A stretch of 64,000 nt of DNA from Heliophilum fasciatum (GTDB lineage Bacteria; Bacillota; Desulfitobacteriia; Heliobacteriales; Heliobacteriaceae): positions 1 to 64,000 of the forward strand of contig NZ_SLXT01000004.1 in NCBI RefSeq assembly GCF_004341395.1. Direction: 5' to 3'. The notes under the pieces are model-generated. The model worked only from the letters and a program-made list of their open reading frames with translations. It made no database searches and was not told the origin of the DNA. The translations under genes and the position numbers were made by a program. How positions within the stretch are numbered: position 1 is the first letter of the stretch; the number at the start of each line of letters is the position of its first letter. Positions 17,952 through 26,343 of the stretch are shown piece by piece.

Positions 17952-19565
17952 TCAGTGTTGCGCTTGTGTTTGATAGATACGATAATCAATCGATGGAAAG
18001 ACATTGTTACGGTCTTCCATGTCATTCAATTCTTCGAGCCATGCACCGTGCAACCCATTGTCGCAGTTGCGCAACATCTCTTCCAGACGAGTACAATTAT
18101 TTAAATGGTACAGACTGCGGTTGGTGGCGTATTTGACCGTCGTGCCTGTTTTCATGATAAAAGCCCAGTCACTGCTCTGGGCAAGCAATAACTCCCGCGC
18201 CATTTGATTTAAGATGCGGTGCTGCCAACCGTCAGGATGATGATAACGACTGGCCAGATCGACCATGCGATCGGCTGCTTGATGCAAGTGGCGATAAAGC
18301 CAGTGGTTCGTTTCGTTGAGCCAGACTTGATGACAACCGTCGGCTCCCCAACTGGATTCACAAGGTTCGGCCGGTTGAATCGGCAACCCGCTTTTTAAGT
18401 AATCACCGGGTGTGGCCATCTGCAGTTCCGGTGCGACTCGCGCCCGGCAGCGGAAAACTTGATCAATAAATTGAGGGCCTTCGTACCACCAGTGACCGAA
18501 CAACTCGGCATCGTAAGGAGAAAGGATCATCGGCGGTCGATCCATCAGTCCATTGAGATAGCGCACTTGTTGTTGACGGTTGAAAATAAAATTTTCCGCG
18601 TGCTGCCGCGCTTTACCGGCAGCCCATTCCGGCACATAGGCCTCCTTGTGATGGCCTTCGCGTTCGGTGATGCGATGATATTTAAATCCCGTATGCAAGC
18701 GAATCCCTTCCGGATGAATAAAGGGACGAAGATACTCGAAATCTTGATCATAGCCTACATCCCGATAGTATTCACGATAATCGACGTCACCGGGATAGCC
18801 TTCGTCTTTACTCCAGACTTGCCGCGATGATTCCATGTCACGACCGAAGGCGGCCGCACCGTGCGGTGTGCGCAGTGGCGCGAAAAGCCCATAACGCGGT
18901 TGGGGCGTAGCGTATAAGATGCCATGAGCGTCGGTAATAAAATAACCGATCCCCTTTTCCATGAGCAACTGATCTAAGCCGGGATGATAAGCACACTCCG
19001 ATAGCCAGATGCCCAGGGGGGCACGATTAAAATATTGCCAATACACATCAACGGCAACTTGCAGTTGCGCCCGTTGTGCCTGAGGATTGTCTTTCATCAA
19101 GGGCAAATAGCCATGCGTAGCCGGGCAGGGGATAATTTCCAGAATCCCTTGATCCATGAGGCGACGAAAAGCGCCGATCAAGTCACGGCCGTATTCATGT
19201 TCAAAGCGATGCAAGTGATGAGCAAAGCGATCATGATACATGATCGCCAGAGGATGAAACTGATCATCACCGCGCGTGCGCTCGATTTCCAGTTCACCAA
19301 GTAACAGCAGTCGTTCCATGTGTTGACGATAACGATCTTGCAAAAGCGGATCAGCAAGCATATTGAGCAAGGGAGGACTCATGGTCAGTGTTAAACGAGC
19401 GGGAATCTGATCACGAACCCAGCCTTCAAAGACACTCAGAAGTGGCAAATAACATTCAGTAATGGCTTCAAAAAGCCAGCGTTCTTCCAGATAATCATGC
19501 CGATCAGGGTGGCGTATAAAGGGGAGATGGGCATGTAAGACAAAGGCCAACCAACCTGCGGGCAT
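17952..19565 (-). CDS. GH57 1,4-alpha-glucan branching enzyme
   Basis: Cuts alpha-1,4-glucan and rejoins it as an alpha-1,6 branch in the cytoplasm. From the ATG at 19565 the product is 537 aa. GH57 motifs in order: HAHLPFIRHP (residues 11-20), GIWLSECAY with the likely nucleophile E190, and SPYDAELFGHWW with the likely acid D352; the spacing is close to the characterised Thermus GH57 branching enzyme. The C-terminal DUF1957 helical part (residues about 440-537, ESSWGADGCHQVWLNETNHW) is present. The start overlaps the DUF4912 gene stop by one base (TGATG) with GGAGGAAG upstream; a longer upstream reading frame would lie inside that gene's repeats. Confidence 0.93.
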   Translation of the reverse strand: MPAGWLAFVLHAHLPFIRHPDRHDYLEERWLFEAITECYLPLLSVFEGWVRDQIPARLTLTMSPPLLNMLADPLLQDRYRQHMERLLLLGELEIERTRGDDQFHPLAIMYHDRFAHHLHRFEHEYGRDLIGAFRRLMDQGILEIIPCPATHGYLPLMKDNPQAQRAQLQVAVDVYWQYFNRAPLGIWLSECAYHPGLDQLLMEKGIGYFITDAHGILYATPQPRYGLFAPLRTPHGAAAFGRDMESSRQVWSKDEGYPGDVDYREYYRDVGYDQDFEYLRPFIHPEGIRLHTGFKYHRITEREGHHKEAYVPEWAAGKARQHAENFIFNRQQQVRYLNGLMDRPPMILSPYDAELFGHWWYEGPQFIDQVFRCRARVAPELQMATPGDYLKSGLPIQPAEPCESSWGADGCHQVWLNETNHWLYRHLHQAADRMVDLASRYHHPDGWQHRILNQMARELLLAQSSDWAFIMKTGTTVKYATNRSLYHLNNCTRLEEMLRNCDNGLHGAWLEELNDMEDRNNVFPSIDYRIYQTQAQH

Positions 19566-20362
19566 CAGCTGCTTCCTCCTGTTTCGGGATTTGCCCAAGC
19601 GCCTTGGGGCGACGAAGGCGCACCGGACCATGGGCCTTGTGGTGACGACCAGGCACCTTGTGGTGATGACCAAGCACCTTGCGGCGAGGAAGGCAGCGCT
19701 GACCAGGCGCGTTGTGGCGATGTCGGCACGTCACCGTCCTCCTGTGGTACGAATGCTCCAACAAAACCGGGCATGAGACCGGCAATGGGCGGCCACAGCG
19801 GATCGATGATGGATGAAGGTGCGGCCGGTGGCGTTTTGACAATGCCGGAGATTAATAAAGGAATGAACTTATCAGACAAGATCCGGCCCACTAAGACTTG
19901 ATACTGGGTAGAAGGTACCAAACCATGAAAGAACCAGTGATCGCTTCCCGGCAACAAAGCATGCTCTTGATGCGATGCGACGGTCCAATCCTGGCCGCTC
20001 GTCACATCGTATAAGCGCAAGACCATGGGGGCACTGTCCCAGATTTCCCGGGGATAAGCGAGACTGGCTGCCGCTTCCCGTGCCGCCGTCAGTTCCCAAT
20101 ATACATACAGGGAATCGGCCGAACGCACCAATACCGTTAAGCAATCATTACCTAATTGCTGCGGTAACGGTGGCAGTGCGCTGTCAAAGCGATGCCGCAA
20201 CGGCGGAAATAAGGATAGTTCTTCGGAAAATTCGGTAAGACCAAACTGGCTGCCCCGGGGACCTTGCTTTTCACGGGCAGATCCCATACGCATCCATCGA
20301 GGCATCCAAAAGGCAAGGAAAAAAACCAGCGTGAGGAACAAACTAAGCGATAGAAAATTCAT
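19565..20362 (-). CDS. DUF4912 protein with N-terminal anchor and SPQGAW repeats
   Basis: A 265-aa protein. Residues 3-20 form a hydrophobic segment (FLSLSLFLTLVFFLAFW), likely a membrane anchor or signal. Residues about 70-190 are the DUF4912 domain (DCLTVLVRSADSLYVYWELT, LRLYDVT, HWFFHGLVPSTQYQVLVGRI), an immunoglobulin-like fold often found beside GH57 genes in Bacillota. The tail (residues about 215-260) is a Ser/Pro/Gly/Trp-rich set of SPQGAWS-type repeats, five full or near copies. It is transcribed first and is translationally coupled to the branching enzyme. Function is unknown; a scaffold for glucan metabolism is only a guess. Confidence 0.85.
   Translation of the reverse strand: MNFLSLSLFLTLVFFLAFWMPRWMRMGSAREKQGPRGSQFGLTEFSEELSLFPPLRHRFDSALPPLPQQLGNDCLTVLVRSADSLYVYWELTAAREAAASLAYPREIWDSAPMVLRLYDVTSGQDWTVASHQEHALLPGSDHWFFHGLVPSTQYQVLVGRILSDKFIPLLISGIVKTPPAAPSSIIDPLWPPIAGLMPGFVGAFVPQEDGDVPTSPQRAWSALPSSPQGAWSSPQGAWSSPQGPWSGAPSSPQGAWANPETGGSS
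19619..19720 (-). repeat. Tandem repeats encoding SPQGAW in the DUF4912 gene
   Basis: The 3' part of the DUF4912 gene carries direct repeats whose plus-strand core is CACCTTGTGGTGA/CGACCA, at 18- to 24-bp spacing. In frame they encode SPQRAWS, SPQGAWS, SPQGAWS, SPQGPWS and SPQGAW. Copy number in such tracts tends to vary between strains. Confidence 0.75.
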
Positions 20363-20480
20363 AGGGTTGCCACCTCCTGTCTAGCTTGATCTAGTATTTC
20401 CCCGTTCGTAGCGCTTAATTTCATGACGGGGCAGGGATTTTTCACCGATATCGCGAAAACCAAAGAGGGAGTGATGGAGG

Positions 20481-21071
20481 ATGTCATCATTACTGCTGAA
20501 AAGTGCATTCACTTCCGCTTTGCTTTTCGCGATTGCTTATGTTGGATCGCGTTGGTTCCGGCGCAAGACCGGGGAAAGTACGGATCAGTCGTCTCTGTTG
20601 CTTTTGCCCTTTAAAGTACATGCCCGCGCTTTTTACCGCGGCATTGGGCTGGCAGGGGTGCTTCTGAGCGGCGGCATCGTCCTTGGGGCGATCTTGTCTT
20701 TGTTGAACCCGCCGCCCCAAGCAGCGGAACAAGTTCTACGCCGGGCAATGGCCGAAGCCGCAACGGGGGGAGCTTTCTTAAGCGTTGTCCTGCTGGCACC
20801 ATGGAGTGAGGAAGCGTTATTTCGTGGATTTCTTTTGCCCGCCTTGGCCGCACGTTGGGGTGAGCGCAAAGCTTTACATGGTTCAGCACTCCTTTTTGCG
20901 GCGCTTCATCTGGATCTGTTTCGTTTGCCGCTCCTTTACTTGGCTGCTTGGCTACTTGGCCGAGAAGCGCTGCGAGAGAGAAATCTCCTCTCGGTGACCG
21001 TAGCGCATAGTATCTGGAACGGATGTAATTTTATTCTTTTATGGCTAAGTGCCGGAGGAGGAACGGCATGA
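20481..21071 (+). CDS. CPBP-family intramembrane metalloprotease
   Basis: A 196-aa multi-spanning membrane protein of the CAAX-protease/bacteriocin-processing (ABI) family. The three motifs are present: EEALFRGFL (residues 110-118), FAALHLD (HxxxH-type second motif) and VAHSIWNGCNF near the C-terminus. Hydrophobic helices are visible at residues 5-22, 52-76, 96-106 and 140-196. The ATG at 20481 has GAGGGAG about 10 nt upstream; an ATG at 20474 is in another frame. The stop overlaps the next gene's start by 4 nt (ATGA), so protease and downstream amidohydrolase-like protein are translationally coupled. Substrate unknown. Confidence 0.88.
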   Translation: MSSLLLKSAFTSALLFAIAYVGSRWFRRKTGESTDQSSLLLLPFKVHARAFYRGIGLAGVLLSGGIVLGAILSLLNPPPQAAEQVLRRAMAEAATGGAFLSVVLLAPWSEEALFRGFLLPALAARWGERKALHGSALLFAALHLDLFRLPLLYLAAWLLGREALRERNLLSVTVAHSIWNGCNFILLWLSAGGGTA

Positions 21072-22783
21072 GACGACTGATCGTCTTGATTGCGGGACTA
21101 ATCTTTTTGTTTGCAGGATCGTTCACCGGCGTTTACTTTGGCCTGGGCTGGCTGGCGGAGCAGGGTTTTGCATGGGCGGAGAAGCCGATGAATTACGACT
21201 TTGTGCTCAAAAACGGTACGGTGATCGATGGAACAGGAAAACCGCGATATCAAGCGGATGTGGCCATTCAAAGAGGAAAAATTGCTTTTATCGGCTACAT
21301 TGAGCCACCGGAAGGGATAACTGTGATTGATGCGACGGGCATGTTCATCCTGCCCGGATTTTTCGATCTTTACTCACGAATTGATGGCGTGGAAGACGAT
21401 GGGACAAAATTGGACATGCTGATTCGCCAGGGCGTCACGACCATGCTCTTCGACCATGGGACCAAGACGGAAGAAACGATTGCTCAGCACCTGCAAAAAG
21501 CCGGTCAGGCCAAGCTTTCCCTCAATTATGGAGTGCTTACCGGTCATCAAGATCTGTTTGTTCTGCCGGAAGCGGCAGAGGAAGAAGCGTTGCCGGAAGA
21601 AGAATTACCCGAAGAAGAATTACCCGAAGAAGAGTTGCCAGAAGAAGCGTCGCCGGAAGAAGCAGCGAAAAAAGCAGAAGCGGCCAAAAAAGCGGAAACC
21701 GCGAAAAAAGCCGCAGCAGCCAAAAAGGCAGAAGCAACCAAACCACGGCCGGCACTGGCCGATCTGGAAAGAGAACTTGATGCCAACTTGGAGCAAGGCG
21801 CTTTTGGCTTATCCGTTAATTTTGATGACGAAATCGGCCAGCAGATCACCTATGAAGAAGTCTTAGCCTTGGCGAAAATCCTCAAGGAGCGCGGCGCGTT
21901 GCTCGCCATGACGCTTCCGGCAGAAACACCCGATCCGGAAGCGCTCCTGCGCCGCGTCGTTGAATTGCATCGCGTCAGCGGCGCATCGGTCATGCTGGCC
22001 CCTTGGCCTTACTGGGAAAGCGGCCCCCCAGCCAAGATCGACAGCATGCTGGCATCGTTAAAAAGTGCCTATGCCGACGGCAATCGCTTTTACGTTTGCC
22101 TTTATCCCGGGATGCGTCAAACCGTAGAAGTGCGACAGACCTTGCAGCGTGCGCTTTCGCGGTACCCCCTGGAGCGCATCGAAATTGCTCAGGCCGGTGT
22201 AGCTGCCGAAGGCTATATCGGAAAAACCATCACGGAAGTGGCCATGGAGACGCTCCGAACGCCGGCAGAAGTGGTGCGTGCCTTGAGCGCTGATTCGACC
22301 GTTCAAGTAACCTTGCGAACGGCCAATCCGGAGCGCTTGCAAGCGATCAGTGCTGCCCCTTATGCGGCCCTGACGGTCGAGCCGGGAACAGGATATACCA
22401 ATGGTGACAAAGAAGTGATCCGGGATTTTCTTTTGCATACCGTGCAGACACAAGGCCGGATTCTCTGGGAAGAAGTTGCCGTCAAGCTGGCGGCTCGTCC
22501 GGCACAGTTGCTGCGCATCGCTGATCGCGGCACCCTGGAAAAAGGCAAATGGGCCGACGTCGTTGTGGTTGATCCCTTGATCCTCAATGGCCAGGCCCGA
22601 GACAAAAATCCCATGCGCTATGTCTGGGTCAATGGGAAGCTCATCTATAGCCAAGGTCGCATCTCCGACAAGGATCGAGGACACGGCAAAGTCTTACGCT
22701 TTAAGGCGCAGCCCCTCGTACTGGAACCGGTCGTTAAAGCAACCGCAACCGAAAAGGAAAAGGCTAACAAAGTGGATCAGTAA
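21068..22783 (+). CDS. Membrane-anchored amidohydrolase homologue (D-aminoacylase-like), probably without metal site
   Basis: From ATG 21068 (GGAGGAGG upstream) the product is 571 aa. Residues 1-25 are a membrane anchor (MRRLIVLIAGLIFLFAGS). The body follows the N-acyl-D-amino-acid deacylase pattern: YDFVLKNGTVIDGTGKP, VIDATGMFILPGFFDLYSRID, and near the end LEKGKWADVVVVDP with RYVWVNGKLIYSQG. In active enzymes the strand after PGF ends in D-x-H-x-H; here it reads DLYSRID, so both metal-binding histidines are absent. An insert of ELPEE repeats followed by a KKAEAAKKA run (residues about 168-225) divides the barrel. A non-catalytic extracytoplasmic role is inferred. Confidence 0.8.
   Translation: MRRLIVLIAGLIFLFAGSFTGVYFGLGWLAEQGFAWAEKPMNYDFVLKNGTVIDGTGKPRYQADVAIQRGKIAFIGYIEPPEGITVIDATGMFILPGFFDLYSRIDGVEDDGTKLDMLIRQGVTTMLFDHGTKTEETIAQHLQKAGQAKLSLNYGVLTGHQDLFVLPEAAEEEALPEEELPEEELPEEELPEEASPEEAAKKAEAAKKAETAKKAAAAKKAEATKPRPALADLERELDANLEQGAFGLSVNFDDEIGQQITYEEVLALAKILKERGALLAMTLPAETPDPEALLRRVVELHRVSGASVMLAPWPYWESGPPAKIDSMLASLKSAYADGNRFYVCLYPGMRQTVEVRQTLQRALSRYPLERIEIAQAGVAAEGYIGKTITEVAMETLRTPAEVVRALSADSTVQVTLRTANPERLQAISAAPYAALTVEPGTGYTNGDKEVIRDFLLHTVQTQGRILWEEVAVKLAARPAQLLRIADRGTLEKGKWADVVVVDPLILNGQARDKNPMRYVWVNGKLIYSQGRISDKDRGHGKVLRFKAQPLVLEPVVKATATEKEKANKVDQ
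21570..21745 (+). repeat. In-frame charged repeats: ELPEE units then Lys/Ala units
   Basis: A GAAGAATTACCC-type 15-bp unit is repeated at least three times (21599-21643) and encodes ELPEE; an adjoining stretch rich in AAAAAAGCAGAAGC encodes KKAEA and KKAAA units. The result is a highly acidic spacer followed by a basic/alanine helix inside the amidohydrolase-like protein. Slipped-strand expansion is a likely origin. Confidence 0.8.
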
Positions 22784-22794
22784 TGAGGCAAGCA

Positions 22795-23859
22795 TTAGCG
22801 GATCTCAGGCATACGAAGACACCGGCAAGGTACACCCTTTGCCGGTGTTTGTGTATAGTAACGTTCCCCATCCCACCAGAGATCATCCAAGAAAGCGCTC
22901 ATCCCGGTGAGTAACTCCATGCCCTTTAAGATGCGTAGTTTTTTTTGCTCCACTTGATAAACGATCTGCGACTGAACGGTATTTTCCGGAAAAGGGCGCG
23001 AGTGAAACCCACCATCTTCACGGTCAAGGATAAACCGATACTGGATGGGGTGCTTTTCGCCCAGCGCAAAGATCCAGAAAGTGATGGTCAGAGAAGAAAT
23101 GGTTTCGCTGAGCGCCGGCGCACTGGTACCGGCCAAAGGAATCTCAATATTGCGCTGTAGGGGAACCGGTTTTTTGGTGATCGGATCGGCAGGAAATTGT
23201 AGGCGCAATTCCCCCCAAGCCCATAGCGCAAGGCCGGGGGCAGAGAGGATATAAAAAAAGTCATCAAAGGAAAGCTCTTCTTTGAGCCGCAGTTCGCCAT
23301 CCGGTTGAATCACCAGGGCCAAACGAGCTTGCTGAATCATGGAGCGTACCGACACATTGACATACCGTGACAAGTAGGAAACGGAGCGTAGCTGATCCGG
23401 CGGAGGAATAATCGCATTGAAAAGTTCGTTGCCAGTGGGGTTGATGCTGTGCTGAAGCAGGCGGCGAAACAAGAGAAAGTTCCCTGCGATTAAGAAAAGC
23501 AAGAGCCCCTGAATTACTAGTTGGTTGCCTAACGGCGGTTGTAGTCCCTGCAAAAGCACAAACATCCAGATACCGCCGATCAGTGCCAGTGTAAAATCAA
23601 GATAAAAAAGCAACGTTTGGCTGGGTCCATGGGGAAAAAGGTAATACATCTGATATTTGCGCACCAAGTTGGCCATCGGGCCGGTTAAATTTTTATTTTC
23701 AAAATAGGGCAGCTCAAGAAATTCTTCCAGCACATCTTGCAGGCGCTCCACCCGTCGCTGTACAAGCAGCGATACAAAAATACCGGTCGATCCCAGCAAG
23801 GCCAAGAGGGCGCCCGAAACCGTCCAGAGAAAGGTCACATAAATCTCTTGATCGAACAC
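22795..23859 (-). CDS. Unknown membrane protein
   Basis: A 354-aa protein from GTG 23859, with GGAGG 8 nt upstream. Seen: an N-terminal hydrophobic segment (VTFLWTVSGALLALLGSTGIFVSLLV), a cytoplasmic-looking coiled stretch (RVERLQDVLEEFLELPYF), and two more membrane segments around residues 85-130 (FYLDFTLALIGGIWMFVLL and LVIQGLLLFLIAGNFLLF). The C-terminal half is soluble and beta-rich with no recognisable catalytic motif. It begins 3 bp after the stop of the upstream gene, so the two form an operon. I do not recognise the family. Confidence 0.75.
   Translation of the reverse strand: MFDQEIYVTFLWTVSGALLALLGSTGIFVSLLVQRRVERLQDVLEEFLELPYFENKNLTGPMANLVRKYQMYYLFPHGPSQTLLFYLDFTLALIGGIWMFVLLQGLQPPLGNQLVIQGLLLFLIAGNFLLFRRLLQHSINPTGNELFNAIIPPPDQLRSVSYLSRYVNVSVRSMIQQARLALVIQPDGELRLKEELSFDDFFYILSAPGLALWAWGELRLQFPADPITKKPVPLQRNIEIPLAGTSAPALSETISSLTITFWIFALGEKHPIQYRFILDREDGGFHSRPFPENTVQSQIVYQVEQKKLRILKGMELLTGMSAFLDDLWWDGERYYTQTPAKGVPCRCLRMPEIR
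22820..22849 (-). terminator. Hairpin inside the 3' end of the minus-strand gene
   Basis: ACACCGGCAA (22820-22829) pairs with TTGCCGGTGT (22840-22849) around a 10-nt loop. It lies within the last codons of the gene ending at 22795 and between two convergent genes. Only a weak T-rich flank exists (TTTGTGTATAG on plus), so termination in either direction is plausible but not certain. Confidence 0.5.
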
Positions 23860-23862
23860 ACC

Positions 23863-24711
23863 TCACACCTCCAGGGTAAAACGCAGATTCTTGGCCAGTT
23901 GAGCGATCTCCGGTGCATTCCCGGACAAGCAGGCGCTTTCGAGGCGGCGGAGCAGGTGTTGCAGCGGTGCCGTCGGCAAGCCTTCCCGCGCTGCTTGTCG
24001 CCCCATGGCCGCCGTTTCCGTTATTAAAACGGCCAAAGCGGACCATTGCCGGTGCTCTGCCAGGGTCAAGCCAACGGAACGCAGGCAATCGCTGAAGTAA
24101 CCCCACAAGCTGTCACGATAGGGAAAACGAGAGGACTGGCAATACTCAAAGATGAGACTGAGGATATCCATGTACCGCCTTGTCAGTTCATCGGGATCCG
24201 GGGCGGGACAGTGCGTTGACTCGCCGGTGTTGCTGTAGCTGGGGGCAGGGCTGTGGGCAAGGCCAGGGAAGGTGCCGGGAGCAGACAGTCCCAGCAAACT
24301 GCGAAGGTAATCTTTCAATAGTTCGTTAATCCCTGCGCGTAGCCGTGACCAGCGCTGTTGAACCATCACTTCCAGCAATTGATCCAGTGCCAAGTCCAGG
24401 CGGTCACAGCGTGGCTCATCGGCGCTGCATAACTGTTCCACGGTAGGAAGTGTACTTCCTAAATCGAGATAAGCATGATCGGCAAGCAAGGGTACGCTTG
24501 GTTCCGGTATCGACGCGTCAGCTTCGGTTTTGCTATCGGCAACGGCTAAGCGATCCGGCAACGGCACTGCCGGCTTGTCGAGCAGACAATAAGGATATAA
24601 CTGTACTGTTGATGATGCACAGGGTGGAAGGGACTTTTCCTCGCTGGCCGGCATCGCCAGCAGACGGCGAAAATTAAGAATCCATTGACGCAAACAAACA
24701 AATTCATTCAT
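23863..24711 (-). CDS. Unknown soluble helical protein
   Basis: About 282 aa from ATG 24711 (MNEFVCLRQWILNF); an ATG at 24744 would add 11 residues. Neither has a clear ribosome binding site, so the start is uncertain. The protein is cysteine-bearing and mostly helical in its second half (LDLALDQLLEVMVQQRWSR to LRFTLEV), with a Pro/Ser/Ala-rich linker around residues 140-165. No signal peptide or membrane segment. It is immediately upstream of, and almost contiguous with, the membrane protein gene and probably works with it. Function unknown. Confidence 0.65.
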   Translation of the reverse strand: MNEFVCLRQWILNFRRLLAMPASEEKSLPPCASSTVQLYPYCLLDKPAVPLPDRLAVADSKTEADASIPEPSVPLLADHAYLDLGSTLPTVEQLCSADEPRCDRLDLALDQLLEVMVQQRWSRLRAGINELLKDYLRSLLGLSAPGTFPGLAHSPAPSYSNTGESTHCPAPDPDELTRRYMDILSLIFEYCQSSRFPYRDSLWGYFSDCLRSVGLTLAEHRQWSALAVLITETAAMGRQAAREGLPTAPLQHLLRRLESACLSGNAPEIAQLAKNLRFTLEV

Positions 24712-24786
24712 ACTGCCTAGTATCGGCAAAGGGAAACGGATCAAACCATCCGAACGGTGCTGGTTTTTTTATACATTGGAAAGGAA

Positions 24787-26199
24787 ATGATGCGCGTGCA
24801 ACTAGGGCAGGAACTGGAGATAATCGGAGAGAATATTAGCTTACAAGGTGACGGCATTGCTCGGCCACAAGGAATCACTTGTTTTGTGCCGGGGCTACTG
24901 CCAGGGGAGAAAGCCCGTGTCAAGATTACACAAGTCAAAAAAAATTACCTGCGGGCGCAGGTCATCGAGCGAAAAAGTGCTGCTCCAGAGCGAGTAGAAC
25001 CGCGTTGCTCTAGTTTTGGTCTTTGCGGCGGTTGCCAATTCCAGATGCTTGATTATGCCAGTCAATTGGCTCTGAAACGGCAAGCTGTTGTTGATGCCTT
25101 ACAACGGTTGGCCCACCTTCACGATGTAGACGTACAGCCTGTCCAGGGCATGGATCATCCCTGGCGTTATCGCAACCGCGTACAACTGCATTTTCAGGCA
25201 TCCCAGCAAGGGTGGCGCCTGGGCCATTACCAAGCCGGTTCACGGCAAGTCGTGGAAAATGACGACTGTCCCTTGCTACCGATCCCTTTAACCGAGGTGA
25301 TTACCGAACTGCGTGGGCAACTGGCCAAACACGATCCGGAGTGTCGCTGGCCCCTGACGCATGCGGTGATCAAGTCCGTGCGTACAAACGCCCGGACCGG
25401 AAATGAAGCGGCTGCCGGTGAAAAAAAGGCCGATGCCGGTATCGAGCTCATGCTGATCATCGTAGTGAGCAAGGCCACTGCTGACCTTCGCGAGCGCTGG
25501 GCAGCGATAGCCGATGCGATGATAGAGCGTAACCCGCTGCTGACCTCGGTCGTGCTTAACCTCAATCCCCACAGTAACGGTGAAGTGCTGGGACGGCGCT
25601 ATCTGAACACATGGGGAAAGAAGCGCCTCGTCGAGCATACAGCGGCACGATTGCAGTTGGAAGTGGGAGCAGCCAGTTTTCAACAAGTCAACCCTACACA
25701 GGCTGATGTGTTGCTTCAGGTTATCGGCGCAGCTTGCGCCTTGACTGGTAGTGAGACGGTCATCGATGCGTACTGTGGCGTCGGCGCGATCAGTCTTTAT
25801 CTAGCCCAAAGAGCCAAGGCAGTGGTCGGCATTGAAGAAGTTGCCCCGGCCGTTGATGATGCCCGGCGCAATGCGTTGATCAATGCCTGTACCAATGCAA
25901 CCTTTCATGTGGCTGCTGTGGAAGAAATGCTGCCTAATTACATTAAAGAAGGCAAGGCTTGCGATGTGCTGGTGCTTGACCCGCCGCGGCGCGGTTGTGA
26001 TCCACGGGTGATCGATGCGATCGCTGAAGCTGAGATCCAGCGGATTGTCTATGTCTCTTGTGATCCGGCCAGCATGGCCCGGGATGTGGGACGATTGGTT
26101 GTAGCGGGGTACCGCGTTGGTTCTGTACAACCGGTGGACATGTTCCCCCAGACGGGACATGTAGAGACGGTAGTGTTGATGTCAAGGGTGGAGAAGTGA
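24787..26199 (+). CDS. rlmD: 23S rRNA (uracil-5-)-methyltransferase RlmD/RlmCD type
   Basis: SAM-dependent RNA m5U methyltransferase. Start ATG 24787 (or 24790) behind GGAAAGGAA; upstream codons back to 24757 lack a site. Domains: TRAM RNA-binding domain (residues about 5-60, including GDGIARPQGITCFVPGLLPGE), iron-sulfur cysteines (CSSFGLCGGCQFQ), central domain, then the Rossmann fold with VIDAYCGVGAISLYLA, VLDPPRRGCD and the catalytic cysteine in VYVSCDPASMARD. About 470 aa, usual length. Bacillota often have one or two such paralogues, so the exact target uridine (U1939, U747 or both) is not assigned. Confidence 0.92.
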   Translation: MMRVQLGQELEIIGENISLQGDGIARPQGITCFVPGLLPGEKARVKITQVKKNYLRAQVIERKSAAPERVEPRCSSFGLCGGCQFQMLDYASQLALKRQAVVDALQRLAHLHDVDVQPVQGMDHPWRYRNRVQLHFQASQQGWRLGHYQAGSRQVVENDDCPLLPIPLTEVITELRGQLAKHDPECRWPLTHAVIKSVRTNARTGNEAAAGEKKADAGIELMLIIVVSKATADLRERWAAIADAMIERNPLLTSVVLNLNPHSNGEVLGRRYLNTWGKKRLVEHTAARLQLEVGAASFQQVNPTQADVLLQVIGAACALTGSETVIDAYCGVGAISLYLAQRAKAVVGIEEVAPAVDDARRNALINACTNATFHVAAVEEMLPNYIKEGKACDVLVLDPPRRGCDPRVIDAIAEAEIQRIVYVSCDPASMARDVGRLVVAGYRVGSVQPVDMFPQTGHVETVVLMSRVEK

Positions 26200-26212
26200 A
26201 TGTGTGGGAAGT

Positions 26213-26231
26213 CCAGTAATACTGGTTTTTT
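26213..26231 (+). terminator. Weak intrinsic terminator after rlmD
   Basis: CCAGT-AAT-ACTGG (26213-26225) followed by T6 (26226-26231). The stem is only 5 bp, so efficiency is doubtful, but the position 14 bp after the rlmD stop fits. Confidence 0.5.
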
Positions 26232-26343
26232 CGAGGTTTGAGAGTAAAAATTCGATGTGTAAATATCGTGAAAATATTACTTCGTTATAGCAAATAAACA
26301 GCGGCCGGGTGAGTTTAAAAAATCATACTTAGGAGTGAGTAGA

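Noticed and set aside
21456-21866. Lys/Arg-rich 136-aa protein on the plus strand
   Set aside because: It is a frame-shifted reading of the acidic and Lys/Ala repeats of the amidohydrolase-like gene; the apparent basic protein is a by-product of GAA-rich repeats.
24757-24786. Earlier GTG start for rlmD
   Set aside because: No ribosome site lies upstream, and the added residues are hydrophobic and not found in the family; GGAAAGGAA supports ATG 24787.
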